Origin: an uncultured Rhizobiaceae group bacterium
Lineage (GTDB): Bacteria > Pseudomonadota > Alphaproteobacteria > Rhizobiales > Rhizobiaceae
NCBI GenBank assembly: GCA_937951455.1
Contig: CALFBU010000026.1
Location: 1-6,311, forward strand
Direction of reading: 5' to 3'
DNA: 6,311 bases
Shown: piece by piece, positions 1-5,014 of the stretch
Layout: every line of letters starts with the position of its first letter
How positions within the stretch are numbered: position 1 is the stretch's first letter
Notes under the pieces: model-generated
Databases searched by the model: none
What the model saw: the letters and a program-made list of their open reading frames with translations, nothing else
Told to the model about the DNA's origin: nothing
Program-made: the position numbers and the translations under genes

Positions 1-1032
1 CGTTTGTGCGTAATAGGGTGAGGGCGTTGAAGACTTTGACCATGGCAGTATGGCGCCACCACGAAGCGTAAGGCTGTCGTCTGGCACAACCATGTCCGCG
101 TCCATGCCTTTTTGTGTACCAAGGCCATCACAGGTTGGGCAGGCACCGAAGGGGTTGTTGAACGAAAAGAGTCGCGGTTCGATCTCCGAGATGGTGAAGC
201 CTGAAACGGGGCAAGCAAATTTTTCTGAAAAGACGAGTGTTTCATGCGTTGCATTGAGCGATTTGTTTTTGGAACCACCGGCAGCAGTTTCTTCAGATGG
301 TAAGGGTTTGTCAGCCAGTTCAGCAATCGCCAAACCTTCTGAAAGACCAAGCGCTGTTTGGAGACTGTCTGCCAAGCGGGTGGCGATATCATCACGCACC
401 ACAACACGGTCTACGACAACGTCGATGTCATGCTTGTATTTTTTATCAAGGGCAGGCACGTCTGCAATTTCGTAAAGCGTACCGTCGACCTTTACGCGCT
501 GAAAGCCTTTTTTGGTAAGTTCGGCGAGTTCTTTTTTGTATTCACCTTTGCGTCCCTGAACGATGGGTGCGAGCAGATAGAGACGCTGACCGTCTTCCAA
601 AGCCATGATGCGGTCAACCATCTGGGAAATGGTCTGGCTTTCAATCGGTAAACCTGTGGCGGGTGAATAGGGTATGCCAACGCGTGCAAACAGCAGGCGC
701 ATATAGTCGTAGATTTCCGTCACGGTTCCCACGGTAGAGCGTGGGTTTTTTGAAGTTGTTTTTTGTTCAATTGAAATTGCAGGTGAGAGACCGTCGATTT
801 GGTCGACATCCGGTTTTTGCATCATCTCGAGGAACTGACGTGCGTAAGCCGATAGACTTTCCACATAGCGGCGCTGGCCTTCCGCGTAGATTGTGTCAAA
901 GGCGAGCGATGATTTGCCTGATCCTGAGAGGCCTGTAATCACAATCAGCTTGTCGCGCGGCAGATCAATATCGATGTTTTTCAAGTTATGTTCTCGCGCA
1001 CCACGCACAGAAATGTTCTTAAGGTCGGCCAT
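1..1032 (-). CDS. uvrA: UvrA, excinuclease ABC subunit A (N-terminal part, cut by window edge)
   Basis: UvrA is the damage-sensing ATPase of nucleotide excision repair. As a dimer it loads UvrB at DNA lesions in the cytoplasm. The first 344 codons are visible, from ATG (1030-1032, reading M-A-D-L-K) to the left edge; the rest of a usually 940-970-residue protein lies outside. The first Walker A motif GLSGSGKSS is at residues 34-42, followed by the family block [18 protein letters not shown] (50-67) and the Q-loop-side block [16 protein letters not shown] (95-110). Residues ~130-260 match the UvrB-binding and signature insertion region. The first zinc module (about 274-301) is followed by GLG. 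Three of its four expected cysteines are present (C274, C298, C301); the second position is Ser277. The gene diverges from ssb, and the shared gap carries a LexA-type box. Identification is very secure from family motifs. Confidence 0.98.
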   Translation of the reverse strand, partial: MADLKNISVRGAREHNLKNIDIDLPRDKLIVITGLSGSGKSSLAFDTIYAEGQRRYVESLSAYARQFLEMMQKPDVDQIDGLSPAISIEQKTTSKNPRSTVGTVTEIYDYMRLLFARVGIPYSPATGLPIESQTISQMVDRIMALEDGQRLYLLAPIVQGRKGEYKKELAELTKKGFQRVKVDGTLYEIADVPALDKKYKHDIDVVVDRVVVRDDIATRLADSLQTALGLSEGLAIAELADKPLPSEETAAGGSKNKSLNATHETLVFSEKFACPVSGFTISEIEPRLFSFNNPFGACPTCDGLGTQKGMDADMVVPDDSLTLRGGAILPWSKSSTPSPYYAQT

Positions 1033-1091
1033 ATATTTATCCACACAAGAGAAGGCTAGAGTGATTCATCCTTGAAATCTTACAGAAAAGA

Positions 1092-1106
1092 GAACATAAT
1101 AGGAAC
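1092..1106. promoter_or_regulatory. Predicted LexA (SOS) box, alphaproteobacterial direct-repeat type
   Basis: The sequence reads GAAC-ATAATAG-GAAC on the plus strand (GTTC-CTATTAT-GTTC toward uvrA), an exact match to the GTTC-N7-GTTC / GAAC-N7-GAAC direct repeat known as the LexA operator in alphaproteobacteria. It lies 60 bp upstream of the uvrA start and 126 bp upstream of the ssb start. Its spacer contains the best uvrA -10 candidate, so LexA bound here should block uvrA transcription. A LexA box between divergent uvrA and ssb is also known in E. coli, though with a different palindromic operator. Function is inferred from the match and the location. Confidence 0.85.
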
Positions 1107-1124
1107 AAATGATTTGTCTGTTAT
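1096..1124 (-). promoter_or_regulatory. Candidate uvrA promoter overlapping the LexA box
   Basis: On the minus strand a -35-like ATAACA (1119-1124, 4/6 to TTGACA) is separated by 17 bp from a -10-like TATTAT (1096-1101, 5/6 to TATAAT). The -10 lies inside the seven-base spacer of the LexA box. The 5' untranslated leader would be about 55 nt. The spacing is ideal but the -35 is weak. I could not find an equally good plus-strand promoter for ssb in this gap. Confidence 0.45.
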
Positions 1125-1221
1125 ATGTGGAAAGATAAAGCGGGCGGTCGAGTTTGCAAGGCAAATAGGGCAAAGTGCACTAAAGTTTTTATAGATATGC
1201 GCTTTTAGGCGTTCAATGTTT

Positions 1222-1227
1222 GGAGAG
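1222..1227 (+). promoter_or_regulatory. Ribosome binding site deciding the ssb start
   Basis: GGAGAG ends four bases before the ATG at 1232. A longer in-frame reading from TTG at 1220 would begin on top of this site and add M-E-S-I, which is not seen in the family. The Shine-Dalgarno sequence therefore supports the ATG at 1232. Confidence 0.75.
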
Positions 1228-1231
1228 TATC

Positions 1232-1738
1232 ATGGCAGGTAGTGTCAACAAGGTGATTTTGATCGGTAATCTGGGCGCAGACCCGGATATCAAACGTACG
1301 CAAGATGGGCGTCCAATTGCCAATTTGAGCATCGCGACTTCTGATACTTGGAAAGACAAGAATACAGGTGAGCGCCGTGAAAAGACGGAATGGCACCGTG
1401 TGGTTGTCTTCAATGAAGGCCTTTGCCGTGTGATTGAGAACTATGTTAAAAAAGGCTCAAAGGTTTATATCGAAGGCCAGCTTCAAACCCGCAAATGGCA
1501 GGATAATGAAGGTAAAGACCGTTGGTCTACTGAAGTTGTGTTGCAAAACTACAATGGCGTTTTGACCATGCTTGATGGTCGTAATGACAATCAGGGCGGC
1601 GGCGGTGGCTATGACCAGGGTGGCGGAAGCTTTGGTCAATCTGGTCCATCAGGTGGTGGTCAGATCGGTGGCGGCAACCAGGGCGGTGGCTTTGGTGGTC
1701 CATCTGGCGGTGATATTGACGACGAAATTCCGTTCTAG
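1232..1738 (+). CDS. ssb: Single-stranded DNA-binding protein SSB
   Basis: SSB coats single-stranded DNA during replication, recombination and repair, and recruits partner proteins through its C-terminal tip. The product is 168 residues. It starts [18 protein letters not shown], the usual alphaproteobacterial opening. The OB fold covers about residues 4-112, with the expected tryptophans at W40, W54 and W89 and the blocks TEWHRVVVF (52-60) and [16 protein letters not shown] (74-89). A glycine-rich, presumably disordered linker covers about 117-160. The last eight residues, DIDDEIPF, are the canonical acidic tip used for partner binding. Length is typical for the group. The gene diverges from uvrA and is probably SOS-inducible through the shared LexA box, although its own promoter is not obvious. 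The ATG start is chosen over an upstream TTG because of the Shine-Dalgarno position and family N-terminus. Confidence 0.98.
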   Translation: MAGSVNKVILIGNLGADPDIKRTQDGRPIANLSIATSDTWKDKNTGERREKTEWHRVVVFNEGLCRVIENYVKKGSKVYIEGQLQTRKWQDNEGKDRWSTEVVLQNYNGVLTMLDGRNDNQGGGGGYDQGGGSFGQSGPSGGGQIGGGNQGGGFGGPSGGDIDDEIPF

Positions 1739-1749
1739 GGAAAAGATAA

Positions 1750-1784
1750 AATGGCTCAAAATTGCTTTCTGATTTTGAGCCATT
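1750..1784. terminator. Perfect hairpin after ssb, possible (bidirectional) terminator
   Basis: The arms ATGGCTCAAAAT (1751-1762) and ATTTTGAGCCAT (1772-1783) are perfectly complementary around a 9-nt loop; A1750 and T1784 extend the stem to 13 bp. It begins 12 bases after the ssb stop. On the plus strand the tail (ATAATGTTTAAAG) is only moderately T-rich. On the minus strand the tail TTTATCTTTT is a better U-tract. It may therefore end ssb transcription imperfectly, block antisense transcription, or protect the 3' end of the mRNA. Confidence 0.6.
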
Positions 1785-1789
1785 ATAAT
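1762..1789 (+). promoter_or_regulatory. Candidate promoter for the lysine-rich membrane protein gene
   Basis: A perfect -10 hexamer TATAAT (1784-1789) follows TTGCTT (1762-1767, 3/6 to TTGACA) at a 16-bp spacing. The start point would be near 1796, leaving a leader of about 30 nt. The element sits on the loop and right arm of the post-ssb hairpin. AT-rich DNA gives such hexamers by chance, so confidence is modest. Confidence 0.35.
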
Positions 1790-1825
1790 GTTTAAAGATG
1801 CGGCTATGATAATATTGGAAAAAGC

Positions 1826-2812
1826 ATGGCCAAGAAGAAGTTAGAAAAAAAGATTTCATCCAAAAAGTCGGAAGAAATTAAGAAGAAGCGCAAAAAGCTC
1901 TCTTCTAGGAAAGCGCTTGCAAAGTTTGCAAATTCAAACTTGAATTCTGATAAAAGCCAAAAGCTCAAACAATCCAAGAAAAGCGCTGCCAAAAGATCTG
2001 CGAATGAAGATCAACTTAAAAATACTACAGTTGAAACCCGCAATGATACTTTAAAATTTGCAAACACGGATGCGACCAGCTGGCGCAAAATGAGGCAAGA
2101 TGCTTCTGTTGTACCTGCCGCATTGGTTTCTGGTGAAACTCTTTCTGAATTCAAATCTACACCTGAAAACAGAGTTCAGCGGCTTTCAAAAATGAGTTCT
2201 GAGATCTTGTCGAATGCTTCAGTTTTATTGGCAATTGCCACGGGCATTGCAATCCTTTTTGCCATTGTAATGGCGACGCTACCAGGCGGGGTTGATGCGG
2301 TACCTGCCATGGGCGGTGTTTTACAAGCGACTGCGCCTTTGAAAACTGCTCAGATCGTATTTTTTCTGGATATTCTTTTTCCCATTACGTTTGGCGCCGG
2401 ATTTGCGCTTTTGGCAACCGCTTTTCAAACGCGTGGTAGCCGTCCTATCGTTCGGATGATTTTAACTGCATTATTATTTGTCGTATTGGCAGATTTTTCC
2501 GAAAATGCACTTGTTTTCAAAGCACTTACAGGCGGGGAAACCTATTCCGTTCAATGGCCACTTACGGTAATTAAATACGCGATGCTTGGAATTTCCGCTG
2601 TGCTTTTATCTGCGATTATGGTCGTCAGTGGCGTCTTGGGAACCATTGCAATGTTGTTTTTGAGGTTTGTTTTTCCTTTATCCATCGCTTTTTTAGTCGC
2701 CGGCATTGGTGGACGGTTTGGAAGTGATGTTGTTGGCGCTAGTTTTCCAATAGGGCTTTTATTATTGGCACTATATGCAAACTCGGTTGCATCCAGTAAA
2801 ACCGATACTTGA
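1826..2812 (+). CDS. Membrane protein of unknown function with lysine-rich N-terminal tail
   Basis: I do not recognise a named gene here. The 328-residue product has two parts. Residues 1-60 are extremely basic, with 20 lysines and 3 arginines and runs such as KRKK (21-24); residues 60-125 are polar and probably disordered or cytosolic. From about 131 on there are five or six hydrophobic segments, roughly 131-152, 176-200, 209-230, 246-267, 268-292 and 303-320. Around segments 2-4 the pattern LDILFPITFG (181-190), ADFSEN (222-227) and a lysine in VIKYAM (248-253) resembles, from memory, an uncharacterised multi-pass family with a LFP-x2-[YF]G, D-x2-EN and lysine arrangement; this is unverified. 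The ATG follows GGAA at 1817-1820. No close operon partner is visible: ssb lies 87 bp upstream behind a hairpin, and the next gene is 119 bp downstream. The basic tail could bind nucleic acid or acidic lipid headgroups, but that is only inference. Confidence 0.85.
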   Translation: MAKKKLEKKISSKKSEEIKKKRKKLSSRKALAKFANSNLNSDKSQKLKQSKKSAAKRSANEDQLKNTTVETRNDTLKFANTDATSWRKMRQDASVVPAALVSGETLSEFKSTPENRVQRLSKMSSEILSNASVLLAIATGIAILFAIVMATLPGGVDAVPAMGGVLQATAPLKTAQIVFFLDILFPITFGAGFALLATAFQTRGSRPIVRMILTALLFVVLADFSENALVFKALTGGETYSVQWPLTVIKYAMLGISAVLLSAIMVVSGVLGTIAMLFLRFVFPLSIAFLVAGIGGRFGSDVVGASFPIGLLLLALYANSVASSKTDT

Positions 2813-2897
2813 AAATTATTCATTTTTATTTTTGTTTTTCTCGTCACTTTTTTTCTACAGAAGTTTATTTGAGGTAAGGCGATCACTGTTGCATGTC

Positions 2898-2915
2898 TTT
2901 GTTTATCGAAACAAA
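2898..2915. repeat. Short AT-rich inverted repeat in the leader of the small exported peptide gene
   Basis: TTTGTTT (2898-2904) and AAACAAA (2909-2915) form a perfect 7-bp inverted repeat with an ATCG loop. It ends just before the AAGGA ribosome binding site at 2919-2923. The rest of 2813-2931 is T-rich with no clear promoter or terminator. The stem is weak and could be chance. Confidence 0.3.
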
Positions 2916-2931
2916 AACAAGGATTAATACA

Positions 2932-3096
2932 ATGAAAACCATCGTACAAAAGATATTCATGACGCTCGCTATTGTATCGGCTGCCGCTCTGGTCGCTCCT
3001 TCAACGGCCGTCTTTGCCAAAGATAAAAAACAATGCGCTGCAGGTGAAAAATGGGATAAACGCCAGAACAAATGTGTAGACGCCAATAGCTATTAA
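2932..3096 (+). CDS. Small exported two-cysteine peptide, function unknown
   Basis: The 54-residue product starts at an ATG placed eight bases after AAGGA (2919-2923). An upstream in-frame ATG at 2893 is less likely because it would put 13 polar residues before the signal peptide. Residues 1-29 look like a Sec signal peptide: K2 and K7, a hydrophobic core at about 8-22, and a plausible cleavage after VFA (27-29). The mature part would be about 25 residues, KDKKQCAAGEKWDKRQNKCV then DANSY, with cysteines at 35 and 48. The C-x2-G-x2-W-x6-C pattern recalls small cysteine-pair modules in exported alphaproteobacterial proteins, and the cysteines could form a disulfide in the periplasm. It has its own downstream terminator. 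The function is not known to me. The ribosome binding site, signal peptide and terminator together make it a credible gene. Confidence 0.75.
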   Translation: MKTIVQKIFMTLAIVSAAALVAPSTAVFAKDKKQCAAGEKWDKRQNKCVDANSY

Positions 3097-3124
3097 GCGC
3101 TACTGCCATAATTAAACTCCCATG

Positions 3125-3170
3125 CAGGCTTAAACAGCTCACTCTGTTTAGGCCTGTCTCTATTTTAAAA
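3125..3170 (+). terminator. Rho-independent terminator after the small exported peptide
   Basis: CAGGCTTAAACAG (3125-3137) pairs with CTGTTTAGGCCTG (3144-3156) over 13 positions, one being a G-U wobble, around a 6-nt CTCACT loop. The tail TCTCTATTTTAAAA is T-rich. It lies 28 bases after the stop codon and just before a new promoter, so it cleanly separates two transcription units. Confidence 0.8.
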
Positions 3171-3177
3171 CGCTTGT

Positions 3178-3206
3178 TTGAGGGTGAAATGCGAATCCGC
3201 TATAAT
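3178..3206 (+). promoter_or_regulatory. Sigma70-type promoter for the exported protein / yigZ unit
   Basis: TTGAGG (3178-3183, 4/6) and a perfect TATAAT (3201-3206) are separated by exactly 17 bp. Transcription would start near 3213, giving a leader of about 45 nt that includes the GAGGAG ribosome binding site at 3246-3251. Placement directly after a terminator strengthens the call. Confidence 0.7.
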
Positions 3207-3257
3207 GCTTTCATGAACTGAGATTGTTTAGTCAATGACGTGTGTGAGGAGAGCTAA

Positions 3258-3629
3258 ATGCGTGGTTTATTGGGTGTCGTGATCACCTTCATGGTTTTGG
3301 TGCAATCTGCATTTGCCGGAGAAGCTGATGTTGTTGATGTACAAGTTAGTGGCTCTAGCGGGTCTTATAGTTTTTCTGTAACCGTTCGCCATGCGGATGA
3401 GGGTTGGGAACATTTCGCCAATCGTTGGGAAGTTGTTGGTCAAGATGGTACGGTTTATGGAACCAGAGTGCTTGCACATCCTCATGTCAACGAGCAACCT
3501 TTTACACGCTCAGGCAGTATAAACATACCAGTAGGTGTCAGTACGGTGATCGTTCGGGCTAATGATTCCGTTCATGGGCTAGGCGGTAAGGAGATTGTCG
3601 TACCGCTTCCTGTGAGCAGTAATTTTTAA
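3258..3629 (+). CDS. Small exported protein with conserved HPHV-EQPFTR motif, unknown function
   Basis: The 123-residue product has a signal peptide at residues 1-20 (hydrophobic 4-17, cleavage likely after AFA). The mature periplasmic domain of about 100 residues alternates polar and hydrophobic residues, as in a small beta-sandwich. It has the conserved blocks RHADEGWEHFANRWEVV (44-60), DGTVYGTRVLAHPHVNEQ (63-80) continuing into PFTR (81-84), and DSVHGLGG (103-110). I recall close relatives with these same blocks in other alphaproteobacteria, all without a known function. Histidines 45, 52, 74, 76 and 106 are candidates for metal binding, which is inference only. A strong GAGGAG ribosome binding site (3246-3251) lies six bases before the ATG. 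The yigZ-family gene starts five bases after the stop, so the two are almost certainly co-transcribed. Confidence 0.88.
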   Translation: MRGLLGVVITFMVLVQSAFAGEADVVDVQVSGSSGSYSFSVTVRHADEGWEHFANRWEVVGQDGTVYGTRVLAHPHVNEQPFTRSGSINIPVGVSTVIVRANDSVHGLGGKEIVVPLPVSSNF

Positions 3630-3634
3630 GGCAA

Positions 3635-4207
3635 TTGAACAGATTGACGTTTAAGACAGTCTCAAAACCCTATGAAGCTGAATTGGAAGAAAAAGGTTCA
3701 CGGTTTATAGCCAATCTGGTTCCTTATGATATTTTCGATAATAAGCTTGATGCGCAACGAAAACTGCATGGCAAAGCATCTCACCACATTACCGCTTTTC
3801 GGACTATTTCTGATAGCAATCAAATCCAAGAAAATGCCAAGGATGATGGTGAACCTGCAGGCACGTCTGGCATGCCTGTCCTTAAGACATTGATTGGTGC
3901 TAACCTGATCAATGTCGGAATGATTGTAACGCGTTACTTTGGTGGCACAAAGCTCGGTACGGGCGGATTGGCGCGTGCTTATGCTGGCGCTTCCAATTTG
4001 GCAATTCAAAAGGCTGATTTAATCGAGTGGAAACGGATCGTAAATTTTACCCATCAGACAAGTTTTGAAACGTCCTCCGAGGTTGAACGACAGATAAAAC
4101 TAGCAAACCTTAGCGTCCAAGATCGGCAGTTCAACGAAAGAGGCGTCCTATTTGCGCTTGAAGGTGCGGAAGAAGACATCGAACAATTTAAACGAATCAT
4201 CAGTTAA
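3635..4207 (+). CDS. yigZ: YigZ/IMPACT-family protein (UPF0029 plus DUF1949 domains)
   Basis: This 190-residue product belongs to the YigZ/IMPACT family. The eukaryotic IMPACT member modulates Gcn2 signalling; the bacterial role is poorly defined. The N-terminal UPF0029 domain covers about residues 14-122, with the family blocks GKASHHITAFR (46-56), AKDDGEPAGTSGMPVL (68-83) and VTRYFGGTKLGTGGLARAY (98-116). A smaller C-terminal DUF1949-like domain covers about 136-188. E. coli YigZ is slightly longer. No ATG fits the N-terminus: the reading frame opens with TTG at 3635, five bases after the preceding stop, and the only nearby alternative is TTG at 3644. AAGG at 3628-3631, overlapping the upstream stop, is the likely ribosome binding site. 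This suggests translational coupling to the exported protein upstream. The stop overlaps the stop of the convergent MarC-family gene. Confidence 0.93.
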   Translation: MNRLTFKTVSKPYEAELEEKGSRFIANLVPYDIFDNKLDAQRKLHGKASHHITAFRTISDSNQIQENAKDDGEPAGTSGMPVLKTLIGANLINVGMIVTRYFGGTKLGTGGLARAYAGASNLAIQKADLIEWKRIVNFTHQTSFETSSEVERQIKLANLSVQDRQFNERGVLFALEGAEEDIEQFKRIIS

Positions 4208-4833
4208 GCCACGAGTGCTTTTACGCCGTCTATTACGAATTGTACTGATAAAGCAGCCAGTAGTACGCCCAAGAGCCGCGTCATGATCATACGGCCTGTA
4301 TTGCCCAAATATTTGCTTAGAAGTTCTGAAGCGATAAACGCTATGAATACCAATAGGATTACAAAAGCGATTACTAGGAACAGAACGCCGCGCCATTCCC
4401 AGCCGCTTTCAAACTGCGTTGATAGGAGGATGGTGGCTGATATCGCACCTGGGCCTGCAATAAGTGGCAGAGCGAGCGGGAAGACTGCCAGGTTTTCAAT
4501 ATGATCTTGCGAAATAGCAGTTTCAGTTGTTTTTTCCTTACGCTCCTGACGGGCACCAAATACCATTTCAAAGGCAGTATAAAAGAGTAATAGACCGCCC
4601 GCTACTCTAAAGGCATGAATGGTGATGCCAAGTGTATCCAAAATGATTTGACCCGCCAGCAGGAATAAAACCATCAGCCCAAGTGCGATTATACAAGCGC
4701 GCAAAGCCACAGACTTGCGTTGGTGGGTGCTCATACCGACCGTGACACCTATGAATATTGGTGCCAGACCAACGGGGTCAATCGTCACAAAAAGCGTAAA
4801 AAATGCGTTTAATATATTGTCAAATTCAAACAT
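4204..4833 (-). CDS. MarC-family integral membrane protein
   Basis: The 209-residue product is a full-length member of the MarC family (relatives in E. coli are MarC, YchE and YhgN). These are six-helix inner-membrane proteins of uncertain function; the once-proposed link of MarC to multiple antibiotic resistance has not held up. Hydrophobic segments lie at about 6-30, 42-63, 67-92, 114-138, 148-170 and 182-205. Family blocks are FVTIDPVGLAPIFI (15-28), LAVFPLALPLIAGPGAIS (115-132) and RLLGVLLAALSVQFVIDGV (186-204). A charged loop (94-111) separates the two halves, which look like an internal duplication with DP and GPG motifs. The ATG has only a weak Shine-Dalgarno sequence upstream. The gene converges on yigZ with a 4-bp overlap and diverges from gyrA. 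A MarC-family gene next to gyrA is a common arrangement in Hyphomicrobiales, from memory. Confidence 0.94.
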   Translation of the reverse strand: MFEFDNILNAFFTLFVTIDPVGLAPIFIGVTVGMSTHQRKSVALRACIIALGLMVLFLLAGQIILDTLGITIHAFRVAGGLLLFYTAFEMVFGARQERKEKTTETAISQDHIENLAVFPLALPLIAGPGAISATILLSTQFESGWEWRGVLFLVIAFVILLVFIAFIASELLSKYLGNTGRMIMTRLLGVLLAALSVQFVIDGVKALVA

Positions 4834-4878
4834 GAAATCTCGATATCAGGCTATCGGGTGCTTGGCTACCCAATTAAT

Positions 4879-4907
4879 TTGATTTTGCTTTTGTATAAGT
4901 ATTTAAT
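4879..4907 (+). promoter_or_regulatory. Candidate gyrA promoter
   Basis: TTGATT (4879-4884, 4/6) and TTTAAT (4902-4907, 5/6) have an exact 17-bp spacing. Transcription would start near 4914, leaving a leader of about 100 nt. A second -35-like TTGACC at 4940-4945 has no good -10 after it. The rest of the 181-bp gyrA/marC gap is AT-rich; a minus-strand TATACA (4892-4897) might serve as the marC -10 but has no convincing -35. Confidence 0.4.
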
Positions 4908-5002
4908 CCATTGAAATCATTGGGTAAAAAATATTTCATTTGACCAAGCAGATTTGGCTGATTCAAGGGAATCGGATAAGATGACTAGTGAATTACATAA
5001 TT

Positions 5003-5008
5003 AGGTGA
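5003..5008 (+). promoter_or_regulatory. Ribosome binding site supporting the gyrA TTG start
   Basis: AGGTGA is six bases before TTG at 5015. Its last three bases are also an in-frame TGA (5006-5008), so no start further upstream is possible. The next in-frame ATG (5090) lies inside the conserved [14 protein letters not shown] block and would delete the conserved N-terminus. Confidence 0.75.
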
Positions 5009-5014
5009 ATACTC

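Noticed and set aside
50..475. 141-codon plus-strand open frame opposite uvrA
   Set aside because: It is antisense to strongly conserved UvrA codons, has a serine-rich shadow composition, and lacks a convincing ribosome binding site or family motif.
1220..1231. Upstream TTG extension of SSB (four extra residues)
   Set aside because: It starts inside the GGAGAG ribosome binding site, and the family N-terminus begins at MAGSVNKV.
1590..1710. GGT/GGC-rich repeats in ssb as a possible tandem repeat
   Set aside because: The copies are irregular and in frame; this is the ordinary glycine-rich SSB linker.
1527..1859. 110-codon minus-strand open frame opposite the ssb linker and the following gap
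   Set aside because: The His/Arg-rich product is the reverse reading of the Gly-rich SSB linker codons, and it crosses the hairpin and the next gene's start.
2813..2860. T-rich stretch after the membrane protein gene as a terminator
   Set aside because: Several T runs are present but no GC-containing stem precedes them, so a rho-independent terminator cannot be supported.
2551..2949. 132-codon minus-strand open frame across the end of the membrane protein gene
   Set aside because: It overlaps the transmembrane codons on the other strand and the leader of the small peptide gene; no recognisable domain or start signal.
4960..4973. GATTC-AAGG-GAATC inverted repeat upstream of gyrA
   Set aside because: A 5-bp stem is too short to separate from chance, and it lacks a tail or a known operator match.
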